Shown here piece after piece: positions 53,553-64,000 of a stretch of DNA of 64,000 nucleotides; the first letter of the stretch is position 1, and every line of letters begins with the position of its first letter. Below the pieces are notes generated by a model, which did not search any database, was not told the DNA's origin, and saw nothing but the letters and a program-made list of their open reading frames with translations. The DNA comes from Caloramator sp. mosi_1 (GTDB lineage: Bacteria; Bacillota; Clostridia; Clostridiales; Caloramatoraceae): the NCBI RefSeq assembly GCF_028622835.1, contig NZ_CP117677.1, forward strand, positions 682,001 to 746,000, given 5' to 3'. The translations under genes and the position numbers were made by a program.

Positions 53553-55149
53553 TCATTTAGATATTCGTATATATTTTGCATAAACATAGGCTATTTTATT
53601 ATTATATTTTATCTTATACCAGCCATTTTGACTTTCTAAAATTTCAACCTTTGTATTTCTTGGAAGAACAAATAGTACTCTACTTTTTGTAGTAGGACGT
53701 TGTCTGAAATTTAATCTGGAAATAGTCACATAACCATATTTTTTAGATACAATCTTGGTTTGCTGAGTTTTATTTGTATTTGTACTTGCACTATTTTTTA
53801 CTTCTTCCTTTTTATTTTGTTCCATTTCCTTCTTTTGCAACTCAACAAGTTGGTCATTTATATCCTTTTTATTTCTATAAAAGGATTGTCCAATTTCTTA
53901 TAATAATTCAAGTCTTTTTTAATCCATTTATCTTTTACCCCAATATATATATCACAATTATTAACAGAATTGATCAATTTATTAAAATATACTTCTTCTT
54001 TTAAGTTGACATAATAGTTGTTATTATTAATCACCAATTTCATATAATATGTTTTATCCAAACCTGGTTCCTTTGCAGTAAGTTGCATTGCTACTTTATC
54101 TATATCTTCTTCTATATTTATATGTGGTAAAACACCTACTTTGTTTATTTCGTTACCATAGGGTGAATAAAATTTTTGTGTTGTAAGTTTTACAACATCA
54201 CCGTTAGATAACTCAAAAAGCTCTGGGCTGTTCCCTTACCATAGGTTTTTTACCTATAATTAATGCTTTATTATAGTCCTTTAGAGCTGCTGCTAAAATT
54301 TCCGATGCACTTGTTGAATTTTCATTTGTTAATAAAATAAATCTATCATTTATTAATTTGCTTGGTACTACATCACTTCTTATCTTTGTTTCAGTATCAT
54401 ACTTGTCCTTTAATATTAAACAAGTATTACCTCCAATAAAATTAGACAATATTTCGATTGCTGTATATAAAAACCTCCACCATTGTTTCTAATATCTAAA
54501 ATAAAAATATCTGCACCTTTGATTTTAAGCTGTTATATTCATTTAAAAATTCAGCATTTGTATTTTCGCCAAAGGAAGTCAAACTGATATATCCAATATG
54601 TCCATCGATTAGTTGACCTTTAGCTGTTGCTATTTCTATTTTAGTTCTCTTTAAATAAAAATTTAAAGTTTCACTACCCCTTTTAACTTTTAAATTTACA
54701 AACGTTCCCTCTTCGCCACGTATTAATAATATTGCCTCTTCAAGGGACTTATTTGAAATAGATACTGAATTGACTTCAATTATTATATCTCCTGGTAAAA
54801 CACCAGCCTGTTTTGCAGAGGAATTGTCAAAAACACCTGTAATTAATACTCCTTCTTCACATTTTTCTACCGATACACCAATTCCGACATAACTTTGATT
54901 TATTGAGTCTACAAAGCTTTCAAAATCGTCGCTTGTAAAATAGGTACTATAGGGGTCACCTATGTTTTTAAATAAGTCATCTACAGTATTTACATTTAAT
55001 TTAGAATCATCCACATTTTCCACATAATAATTTTTAATAATATCCTTTACTTCATCTATTTGTCCTGCTGCAAAAACATTTAACTGAAAAACAATAAAGA
55101 ATAGAATAAAAATTGATATTATTCTCTGTTTCAGACTATATTTCGTCAA
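53553..55149 (-). CDS. S41 C-terminal processing peptidase with PDZ and SH3 domains
   Basis: Secreted serine protease, about 530 residues. Signal peptide (IISIFILFFIVFQLNVFAA), an N-terminal helical region with DPYSTYFTSDDFESF, PDZ (SYVGIGVSVEKCEEGVLITG to GDIIIEVN), then the S41 core: FILDIRNNGGGFY, the nucleophile in NENSTSASEIL and the general-base Lys in GKKTYGKGTAQS. After it comes a linker with a low-complexity NSASTNTNKTQQ stretch and a bacterial SH3 domain (SRLNFRQRPTTKSRVLF to NGWYKIKYNNKIAYVYA), a cell-wall anchor. Breaks near 54535, 54460, 54215 and 53860. Start TTG 55149, with GGAGGTG upstream. Confidence 0.88.
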
Positions 55150-55199
55150 AATCAACACCTCCATTCCTTTTAATTATAACATAATTTTATATTTAAAAA

Positions 55200-55222
55200 A
55201 GAGGATGATTAAGACATCCTCT
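55200..55222 (-). terminator. terminator of the giant surface protein gene
   Basis: AGAGGATG / CATCCTCT stem with a seven-base loop, followed on the minus strand by TTTTTTAAAT; the stop codon (55221-55223) touches it. Confidence 0.7.
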
Positions 55223-58200
55223 AAAATAAAAGTTCCATATATATTTTTCTTTCGTGACCATCAGAATATTTTACTAAACCTTCAATTTTTATAGGTAAGT
55301 AATTTGCCCAATCAATAAGATTTCTTATTTCTCCTAAATTCATGTCATTTAACTTATAGTATAAGTCTTCTAATTCAACAGAAAGTTCCCCATCTATAAT
55401 TTGTTTTTCAAACTTTTTGATAAAGCACCATCTTTTGTCTTTATAGTGTATTCTACATTCATCACATTCTCATCAAAACGAATATTTATACTATCAAATT
55501 TACTATCATCAGGCATTTTTGTTAAGTCTACATATGCATAATCATTAAATACATTTACTGGTAAATATTTTTCATTATCATATTTAATAGTAGCTTTTTG
55601 ATAACTTAATAGTTATTATAATTTTTCTTTGTAAAAATTCCTGTAACATTTCTTACTAACTTACCATCTTTTATTATACATACTACTACAACTTCTTTCT
55701 CTTCTGCTGATACTTCTTCTCCTACTTTTATTATCTTACCTTTAAATATACTTCCTTCCTCTTGCCACCATTCTTCTCCTTCATTGTATCCGTAATATCC
55801 ATAGCTATATCCTTCTGGTAGTTCTGCTGCTTCTTTTATAATAAACGTTCCCTTATTCATATCTATTTCTACTCTTATATAGTTTAATAATACCTCATTT
55901 ACATCCCTTACTTTTCCATCCTTATCTACTACCATAACTACCATTGTTTGTGGCTTGTTAAATTCTATCTCCTTTTTAAAATCCTGTGCTCCTTCTGGTA
56001 CCTTTTTATCTACATATCTGTCCCATATCCATCTTCCATCTACTTGGTTTTCTAATTGGTCTATTAAGATATACTTATAGCTATATCCTTCTGGTAATTC
56101 TATATTTGCTCCTTCTATGTTTGCTTTATATCCTGTTTCTGTCTTTTGTACTTCTCCTGTCCATATTTCTCCCATATGTACTCTATCTACTCTTCCTGCT
56201 ACTACCTTTCCTTCTTCATCTAATGCTACTATCGCTACCTTATCTCCCCACTTCACACCTTCTATTTCTTCTCTTTCATTTACTTCACTCCAATATTCAT
56301 CTATTTGTATACCTCTTAAGTCTATATCATCCTCTACTACCTTATACATTATTGTTCTTTCATCTTCCTTTTGAATAACGTATGTTCCATTTTCATCTAT
56401 AAAACTCCATAACATAATTTCGTCATTCAATGGCATATATTTATCTAAAATTTCCTTAAATTTATCTTCTTTTGTTCTTCTTCACTTAAATTCATAAATA
56501 TTGATATACACTCATTTTTATCCTCATCTTCAAGTGAATCAAAAGCTATTTTTATGTCTTCACTAAAATATTTGAACTTTTCTACAAAATCAAATATACT
56601 ATTTTGTTTAATAAACTCTACATATATAGGTTCAAATATGTCATCTACATTACCATATCTATCTACAATTCGTAATTGCAACTTATATATACCCTCTGGC
56701 GAATTTTCAGGATTATTTATCCCAATATAAATATCAGTTAATCTATCAGAACCATCCTTACCTATTCCAAATTCAATTCTATTTACCACTTCATTTCCTT
56801 CTGGATCAAATAACTTGCTTAATACAACCTCTTTACCATCATTGAGTATTATCTCTTCTTGTGTATTTTCATCTTTTAAAGTTACTGGTATACGTTTAGT
56901 TTTTAAAAATGAAAAATGATGATACACTGCATTACTACTGTCAATAACAATTTTATTCTCATCATTAATATATAACTTAGGCATTAATTTAGCTTTACAA
57001 GTAAATCTTTTAATATATTCTGAATTTTTATCATTGATATCTTTTACTTTTATTTTTATTGCATAATCTGTTCCTACTTCAAGATTCTTTAATTCTAACT
57101 TAGCTACATTATCTACCACATTTATATCTTTAAATTCTTCTACCTTTTCAGATAACTTTAAAGTATCATCTAACTTATAAACTTCAACCTCTATAGCTTT
57201 TGCATTCACAGTCATTATATTACAATCTAAAATTGAATTATCTTTTGTATTTATGTCAACTCTTTTTACATAGGCCTCGCCATCTAATGTTAAACCATTT
57301 TCTAATTTAACGTTTATTCCAGTATATGATCCCCCTTTTGAAGTTTGAATATCTATAGGTACATTATTAATAATTTCATCCTTTGTCTTCTTTAATAAAT
57401 ATACTCTTTCTTTAAATACTTGAACAAATTCATTTTCATCTTTAGGAATATCAGCATTATTAATTGGCTTTATTATTACATCATCACTAAATGATTTACC
57501 CTCTTTTAATTTTAATACATATTCTGTAATATCAGCACCAACTTCTACAGATTGAGGTATAGTTGTAAATGGTATTTCTCCTTCATATATTAAATTACCA
57601 CCCCAACCCTGAAGTTTTCTACATTCTCTTTCTACATACATTCCGTTTAACGCATCATTCAACGCTTTCTGAATATCATCCATTCCATTAAATTTACCTG
57701 CAAAATTACCCCATTTAGCTGCTCTTATTGTATTTGCAATAATAACTTTTTCAACTTCATCATAATTATTAAATTCTCGAAGATCTAGATAACCTAATTC
57801 ACCTGCATCTTCAAGAAGTACCTTGAATCTTTTCCCATTTTCAATCCATTGGTTATAATCCTCTACCCCATTTAGTGGTGTATATATTTCATTTATCATT
57901 TCAAGTTTCTCGAACATTTTTTCTTGTGTATTTACCAAATTTCTAATATCTTTAATTGTTTTATTACTGCCATCTTCTAAAACAATTTCGTTTAGATTTA
58001 CTCCATCGTCTCTTTCTATAAAGTTTAACTGTTCAACTAAATTATCAAATTTACCCTTTATCTTTAATTTTTGAGATTTTACATATAAATTATCAACTTT
58101 TGAATTGTTATTAAATTCTATTATTGCATCACTATTTTTTTCAGTTGCTAATTCTCCTACCGATGTATTTTCTATTTTTATTCTACCACCATTTTTATCT

Positions 58201-60901
58201 TTCATTTTTATATTTGTTATTTTTGCATTTTTAATATCCAATGTATTTGTTGCTATATCATTTATTACTAAATCACCTTCAATATTTGTTTTATATAAAG
58301 TTAAATCTCCTCCACCATCTACAACTACATCCCCAATTATTAATAAATTGTTTAATTTTACTTCCTTTCCTTCTTCTACATTAATTATTATATTACCTTC
58401 AATAATTGTTTGTCTTGATTCATCTCCTAAAAACCTGTTGAAATTTCTATGTTATCTTTTATATATATAAATCCTGCTACAACTCTATTATTTTTGTCTA
58501 ATATCAAAACTGCTATTTTACCATTTATATTGGGTTCATTATTTTCCTCAATTCTGTTCCAATTATTATTATTAAATATAATTTCATTAAAATTAAATTC
58601 ATTTTCTATTTGCTTGTAATACATATCAAAATTTTCAATACCTTTTTTATAACATTGACTTTAGCTCTTATAGTTGTTGGCTCTACGTTATTTATTGGAC
58701 TTAAATCTAGTTCTCCAAGATATTCTAAGCTGTCTGATGAACTTTGACTGCTGTTTAACCAATTTTTAATCTTAACTCTACTATAACTTCCATCACTCAA
58801 TTTTATATTAACATAATTAGGTAGTATTAAACAGCTATCGTCAATTTCTTCTGGGATTTCAATATCAGCTATTTCTTCTACTTCAACAACTGTTCTTTTT
58901 GAATAACATTACCACCAATATTCGATGGTGTACTATTATTTTCATTGTTTATAATAATGTTTTCACCATTATTTATATTATTTGTGTTATCAATTTGTAT
59001 TACTTTAACACCCTCAACTGCATTAAGCTGTTCTATTTTTACATTATTTTCTTTATTTAAATTAACATTTTCCTTAGCCTCTAGTTCCTTTATATAACTA
59101 CCTTCCTTTATTTCTAACTTCTCTACTTTATTTTCTACTATCAACTTGTCTACATTAGCTTTTATTATAACTTTATCACCATTTTGCTTTGTTGTTAAAG
59201 TTAGAGTTTTAATATTAGCTTCTTTATCTGCTATAAGCTCAGTTGAAGCCTTCAACACAATATTTTCTATTTTAGCATTATTATTAATTTCTATTTTAGC
59301 CTTATTTTCAACTTCAATATTTGTAAAATTACCATCTATTTTTATATTAGCATCCTCATTTTGAACTTTTAAATTATTAACTTCACCCGTTGATTTTAGT
59401 TCTACTTCTTCTTTTACTATAACAGTATCTATTTTACCTCTAAGTTCTACCTGTTTATTTTCTGATGTAGACTTTTGTATTTCAACTTGTCCTAAACTTC
59501 CTTCTTTAGCTTCAACTATTGCATTAGTCTTTACAGTTGTTTTAGCAACAGATGTTGTTCCTTCAGAAACTAATCTAACACCCTCTTTAGCTTCTACTTC
59601 TACATTATCGGCCTTAACATTGACTATATGTATACTTTCTTTAGCACCAGATAATATTTTTATATTTTTAGCCTCTACATTAATTAAATGAGTAATACCA
59701 TCATTTCCTGGGTCAATATATATATCTCCATCTACCTTTAAATCCCTTAATTCTACCTTATCACCATCAATATAAACATTTCCACTTATATCTAAATTAG
59801 TAACTTTAGAATTTTGATGCTTAATTAAAATATTATTTTTATATTTTCTCTTCTATTTAAATTACCTATAGTTGAATTTTCACCCAAATCTTCAATAGCT
59901 GATACTTTTAACCCATCAATTGCCTTTTGAGTTAATACCTTTTCTCCACCAACTGCATATATTTTTGTTGATGGTTTGATAGTATTTTTAACGCTATCTT
60001 GAACAATAGTATTTCCTTCTTTTGTATTTATTGCAACAAAAATTGTAACTTACCAGCATATGCTGAAGCTGTTAATGCGTCTGCAAAATCTTTTTCTCCA
60101 GGCCCGCCTATTGATGTAAAAATAACATCTTTTTAATATCTGCAGAGAAATATTTCATAATTTCTGTGTTAGTTGAGTATCTGTCTTTCCCTGAAATCCT
60201 CTCTACATTCTTTAAATCCTTAATAGCGTTATCTGATATAACTGCTTGTCCACCTATAACATAAATCTTCTTAGGATTTGTTTCATCTAAGAATTTTAAT
60301 ACTTCTTGAGGTATATTATTATTATTAACAAGTAGTATAGGAATATTTTTATTTGCAGCTATACTTGCAAATGAAAGTGCATCGGCATAATTTAATCCTG
60401 TAGCTAATGCAACCTCATTTTTAACACCTACAACCTTTGCTATTTCAACAGATGTAGAGTATCTATCCTCTCCACCTATTCTTTGAATCTCAATTCCTAA
60501 AGATAGTAATTGAGAATCTACATATTTATCTATTGCACCTTCTCTTCCTGTAATTATTACTTTCTTTGCTTTTAATCTTTTTATTTCATTTAGTGTATCC
60601 TCATTTATCTTATTTTTTGAGTTAATAATATAGGTGCATCATATTTCTTAGACAATGTTGATGCACATAGTGCATCTGGGAAATCATCTCCTCTTGATAA
60701 AATAACAACTTCAGAGCCATTTTTCCATCCTTGTTGAGACACTTTTACTGCTGTTTGAAACCTATCCTGTCCACTTAGTCTTACTACTTCTTGAATTGTA
60801 AATTTAAAATCGTTAGAGTTTGCCTTTACACCTGATGAACCCAATAACATTGTAAATGTTATAATAGCAGAACATATTACTTTTGAAGCTTTCCTATTCA
60901 T
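55221..60901 (-). CDS. giant CWB2-repeat cell-surface protein (about 1,890 residues, many frame breaks)
   Basis: One surface protein in several frames, about 1,890 residues. Signal peptide (SKVICSAIITFTMLLGSSGVKA), then three CWB2 cell-wall-binding repeats, marked by RLSGQDRFQT, RIGGEDRYST and RISGKDRYST; CWB2 domains bind anionic wall polymers. A long beta-solenoid-like region of short strands rich in V, I, K, E and N follows (59880-58900 and 58450-57950). The rest has a ~200-residue helical part and a C-terminal tract with at least four degenerate copies of a module bearing ELPEGYSY or EEGKVVAG/KDGKVRD (55660-58510). Breaks at least near 60620, 60130, 60040, 59850, 58905, 58650, 58440, 56470, 55612 and 55420. 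I treat it as one gene because no promoter, terminator or ribosome binding site interrupts it. Ligand and role unknown. Confidence 0.7.
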
Positions 60902-60987
60902 AGTTTTCCTCCTTTTTTAGTATCTATATAAAATTATACAATAACTAAAATTCTTAGTAAATTTATAAATTTCGACAAATTTATACA

Positions 60988-61016
60988 TAATAAACCCCCA
61001 CCTAAACGGTGAGGGC
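60988..61016 (-). terminator. terminator of the CWB2 surface protein gene
   Basis: CCCTCACC / GGTGGGGG stem with a GTTTA loop, followed on the minus strand by TTTATTATG. Confidence 0.75.
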
Positions 61017-61022
61017 TTAACA

Positions 61023-63109
61023 TTAAAAATTAATTATAATTATTTCTGTTAATGTTCCTCTTATATATAATGTGTAATTTCCTTCATCTAAACTAGTTTC
61101 TATCTCTCTGCTTCCTTCTAAATCATCAATTTGATCAATATATTGAATATTTCCTTTTGAGTCTTCTATTCTCATTGTAACTATTTGTTTTTGTGGTGAT
61201 ATAACCTTTATCTTGTAATTATTTCCTTTCTTTGATACTACTACTGTCAATTTTTCAGTTTGTTTTGTTGCAATTAGTTGATATGTCTGTCCTGTACTTC
61301 CACCACTACTTCCTCCTGTATTTCCACCACTGCTTCCTCCTGTAGTATTATTATCATTGCTTGAATTATTTACTCCTTCTCCTTTTAGATCTACCTTACC
61401 TTGACCTTCTGTTTTATTAATCTTTGAATTTTTATCAACATTAACTTCAACTTTTTTATCAGTCTTAATCGATTCTACCTTAGCACTTTCTAAATCTAAT
61501 TTTGATTCCTCATTAACATAAATATTTTTTATATTTCCACTTAATTTAACTTCACCTTTGCTGTCTATTATAATTTCATCTATATTACCTTTAATCTCTA
61601 CTTTTTCATCTGTCTTTATATTCAAATTAAGTTTTTGTGCTTCATCTGCAACTATTTTTGTTGAAGACATTAAAACAACAGGCCTATCAAACAAACCTTT
61701 GAGTTCAACTTCCTTTGATTTAACATTTACAGCACCAAAAGAACCTTCTTGAACTTCTAATTTTACACTTGAATCAACAGCTGTTTGTTTTATACTTGTA
61801 TTTCCTAATGAAACAACTCTGACTTTTTCATTACTTTTAACTTCTAATCTATCAGCCTCAACATTTTTAAAATAAATACTATTTTGACCACCAGATAGAA
61901 TAACTATTCTATTTGCTTTTACTCCATCTAAAGTAGTCTCGCCATCCTTTCCTGGGTTTACATATAATATACCTTTTACTACTACATTTTTAAGTAATAC
62001 TTTATTAGCATCAACAAATAGATTCTTATTTGCCATAGTATCTACTAAAGAAACATTATCTCCTGAAATTCTAATATTAACATCACTACTTGAAATAGTC
62101 TTATTCTCCTTTATATCTGAAAATTTTAACGTTGCTTTATTTAATACTTCCTCTGAAATTGCATTTTTACCACCAATAGCAATAGTTATTGTTGAACTTA
62201 ACATATTTTCTTCAAGATGCTTTAAAGTTATATCTCTTATAACATCCTTCTCTGTTAGAAAAACAAATGAATTAGTTTGTGCAGCAAGTGCACTAGCTGA
62301 TAGTGCATCGGCAAACTCATTCCCTATTCTACCTTTTCCTATTGCTATATAAACTCTACCATAATCAATTACATTTGCAAAATATTTAGCTATCTCTATA
62401 TTTGTTCTAAATCTATCATTACCAGCAATTCTTTCAGAATTATTTATGGAATCTTTAACTGAATCGAAAATAACCTTATTTCCACCAATTACATAAACTT
62501 TAGAAAAATTATTTTCATCTATATACTGTTTAACTTTTTGTGGCAAATTGTCTTTTGTGTAAGTAAAATTGGCCAACCCATTCTTGCAGCTATTGGTGCA
62601 ACTGAAAGTGCATCTGGGAAATCTTCTCCACTTGCTAATACAACTTTATCAGAATTTACAAGTTTTGCAACCTCATATGAAGTTTCATATCTATCTTTTC
62701 CTGATACTCTCATAACGTTTATATTTAATGATTGTATTTTTGACTTCACATCGTCTGAAACTACATCTTTACCACCAACAATAAATACATTCTTAGCACC
62801 TATTCTTTGTATTTCCTGTAGCACCTCATTAGTAATGCTATTTTTCGAAACCAACAAAATTGGTGCATTAAATTTCTTCGCAAGAGGTGCGGCACACAAT
62901 GCATCAGGGTAATTTTCTCCACTTGCTATAATTACAGTATCGGCACTTTTAAATCCATTTTTAGATATTTCAACTGAAGTTAAATACCTATTATCTCCAT
63001 AGTACCTGTAATTCTTTCCTATTGACTCTGACGCAAACGAAAAACGCGGTATGTATCCCATCAAAAGGGCTACAACTAAAGAAGATGCAATTATTTTCTT
63101 TTTATTCAT
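61023..63109 (-). CDS. CWB2-repeat cell-surface protein
   Basis: Secreted wall-associated protein of about 695 residues, in the same layout as its larger neighbour. Signal peptide (ASSLVVALLMGYIPRFSFA), three CWB2 repeats marked by YGDNRYLTS, RVSGKDRYET and RIAGNDRFRT, a long stretch of short strands with beta-solenoid-type periodicity (VKGILYVNPGKDGETTLDG, VELKGLFDRPVVLMS), an SSNDNN and GGSSGG low-complexity linker at 61300-61370, and a small C-terminal beta domain (TYQLIATKQTEK to LYIRGT). One break near 62570. Start ATG 63109 with GGGGGATT upstream. Adhesion or wall remodelling is plausible; ligand unknown. Confidence 0.82.
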
Positions 63110-63169
63110 ATTAATCCCCCTTTATTTAATATTTTAACTATTTAAATTATACCACTTTTTAATAATTTA

Positions 63170-63202
63170 TGCAAAACCCAGGATTAATTCCTGGGTTTTG
63201 CA
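63170..63202 (-). terminator. terminator of the partial surface protein gene
   Basis: Fourteen-base perfect stem (TGCAAAACCCAGGA and complement) with a five-base loop; it lies between the stop at 63212 and the downstream surface gene. Confidence 0.85.
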
Positions 63203-63211
63203 ATTTTGATT

Positions 63212-64000
63212 TTACTTAATAATAAACTCATAACCCTTTGATATTGACTTCATTGTATCCATTTGATCCCATACAAATGCTTTGATCTTATAGCCCTTTG
63301 TATTTTTATCAAGTTTTAATTTTGCTTGCATTTCTACTGCATCGTTTGATTTTATTATATATTTTCCAGATATACAGTTAACAAGCTTATTATTCTTATC
63401 ATACAATCCAACTATCAATGTTGCTGTTCTATCTTGTGAAGTCACATTCTTAGCATTAATGGATATCTTAGCATCACTACCAGATATATATTCAACTTCA
63501 TTATTTGCTGTAAGTTCAATTGGGTAAACTATCTTAACTTCATAAATTTTTACTGTTCCGTCCTCTGCTGTTACCTTTATCTTTGCAACTCCAGGTATAG
63601 AAGAAGCTTGTGTCACTTCAACCACTGCATTGCTATCTTCTGCTACAGCTGTTATTATATACTGTTTTCCATATTCTGCTTCAACAATATATTCTCCTTC
63701 TTCGTTTACATTTAGTTCTTCTCCATTTACGAATACATTCTTAATGTTAGTATTTTCATTTCTTAAATCAAAAACATTTAAAACAAAAGATAATATGTCA
63801 TTATTTACAAACTGTACTTTAACTTCATAGTTTCCTCTTTCTAAAGTCTTTAAATATTCAGATTTTATACACAAATTATTATCCTCTAAATTATAATTTG
63901 TTTTATCTACAACTATATCATCTTTTAAAGTAACCTGTTTAATCTGTTTATCATAATCATCTGGTATATATAATTCTACTTTAAGGTCACTATCTGAAGT
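63212..64000 (-). CDS. surface protein, C-terminal part (N-terminus beyond window)
   Basis: In-frame from the right edge to a stop at 63212; the N-terminus is missing. The edge-proximal region (DLKVELYIPDDYDKQIKQ then SEYLKTLERGNYEVKV) resembles a CBM-X2/Ig-like strand pattern; a cadherin-like or Pfam-Big-type repeat with KIKVTAEDGTVKIYEVKI follows, then a C-terminal domain ending MKSISKGYEFIIK. No catalytic motif is seen. Together with the two CWB2 proteins it suggests a secreted structural or adhesive protein; anchoring, if any, lies outside the window. Confidence 0.6.
   Translation of the reverse strand, partial: TSDSDLKVELYIPDDYDKQIKQVTLKDDIVVDKTNYNLEDNNLCIKSEYLKTLERGNYEVKVQFVNNDILSFVLNVFDLRNENTNIKNVFVNGEELNVNEEGEYIVEAEYGKQYIITAVAEDSNAVVEVTQASSIPGVAKIKVTAEDGTVKIYEVKIVYPIELTANNEVEYISGSDAKISINAKNVTSQDRTATLIVGLYDKNNKLVNCISGKYIIKSNDAVEMQAKLKLDKNTKGYKIKAFVWDQMDTMKSISKGYEFIIK

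Noticed and set aside
55986..56378. Plus-strand open frames of 85-130 residues opposite the giant surface protein
   Set aside because: Low-complexity leucine-rich translation of the complement of an acidic, glutamate-rich coding strand; no start signal.
61300..61370. Short repeats that look like a tandem array
   Set aside because: They encode the GGSSGG/GGNTGG linker of the surface protein; no CRISPR-type spacers.
62538..62912. Plus-strand open frame opposite the CWB2 gene
   Set aside because: Antisense to clear CWB2 repeats; no supporting signal.

Overview
The window is low-G+C DNA from an anaerobic, spore-forming member of the Clostridia. This is inferred from the AT-rich composition, strong GGAGG ribosome binding sites, the anaerobic (early cobalt insertion) cobalamin pathway, CWB2 cell-wall-binding surface proteins, spore-type proteins with sigma-K-like promoters, and the lysine-fermentation pair kal-kce. 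The gene content suggests a Caloramator-like Clostridiaceae, but the genus is a guess. Most genes are on the minus strand. A dominant technical feature is that most long genes are broken by single-base indels, nearly always in short homopolymers, while their domains and catalytic motifs are intact on both sides. I therefore annotate each as one gene spanning the breaks and treat the breaks as probable sequencing or assembly errors. Layout: 1-3262 holds a cell-envelope cluster (LTA synthase-type phosphoglycerol transferase running off the left edge, a family 2 glycosyltransferase, a WecG/TagA glycosyltransferase). 3758-26924 is one very long minus-strand operon led by a cobalamin riboswitch (about 27062-27262). 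It encodes the route from glutamyl-tRNA to the corrin ring and on to cobalamin (hemA, hemL, hemB, hemC, cobA-hemD, the precorrin-2 dehydrogenase, the cbi genes, cobD, pduX, cobU, cobS, cobT, cobC) and the CbiMNQ cobalt transporter parts; the transporter ATPase CbiO and a corrinoid adenosyltransferase are not in the window. 27341-30313 holds an asparaginase-type protein and a molybdopterin oxidoreductase. 31203-43738 is a catabolic or uptake region: an SSS symporter with a small membrane partner, a KAS III-like enzyme / CoA-transferase / hydrolase operon, a PAS-AAA-Fis sigma-54 activator, and a Liv-type ABC transporter operon with a second hydrolase. Each of the three transcription units has an exact GG-N10-GC sigma-54 promoter, so together they look like one regulon of the activator encoded in their midst. 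Two paralogous spore-surface-type genes (30426, 44638) flank this region and both carry a CATAATATA -10 with an AC element upstream, as expected for sigma-K. 44781-51086 is a housekeeping run (DUF3006, tdk, rpmE, rho, two tandem glpX, a fructose-6-phosphate aldolase-like gene, a four-CxxC zinc protein), with a 160-base inverted-repeat element between rho and glpX. 51237-53500 on the plus strand carries kal, kce and a lipid-kinase-family gene. 53553-64000 encodes a secreted S41 protease with PDZ and SH3 domains and three large surface proteins, one of them about 1,890 residues. How the parts work together: the cobalamin operon is probably switched off by its end product through a leader with two terminators in series. 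The sigma-54 regulon probably imports an organic or amino acid and activates it to a CoA ester, but its substrate cannot be read from the sequence. The best candidates for something undescribed are this sigma-54 regulon, the inverted-repeat element at 47551-47714, the tandem-terminator riboswitch leader and the giant CWB2 protein.
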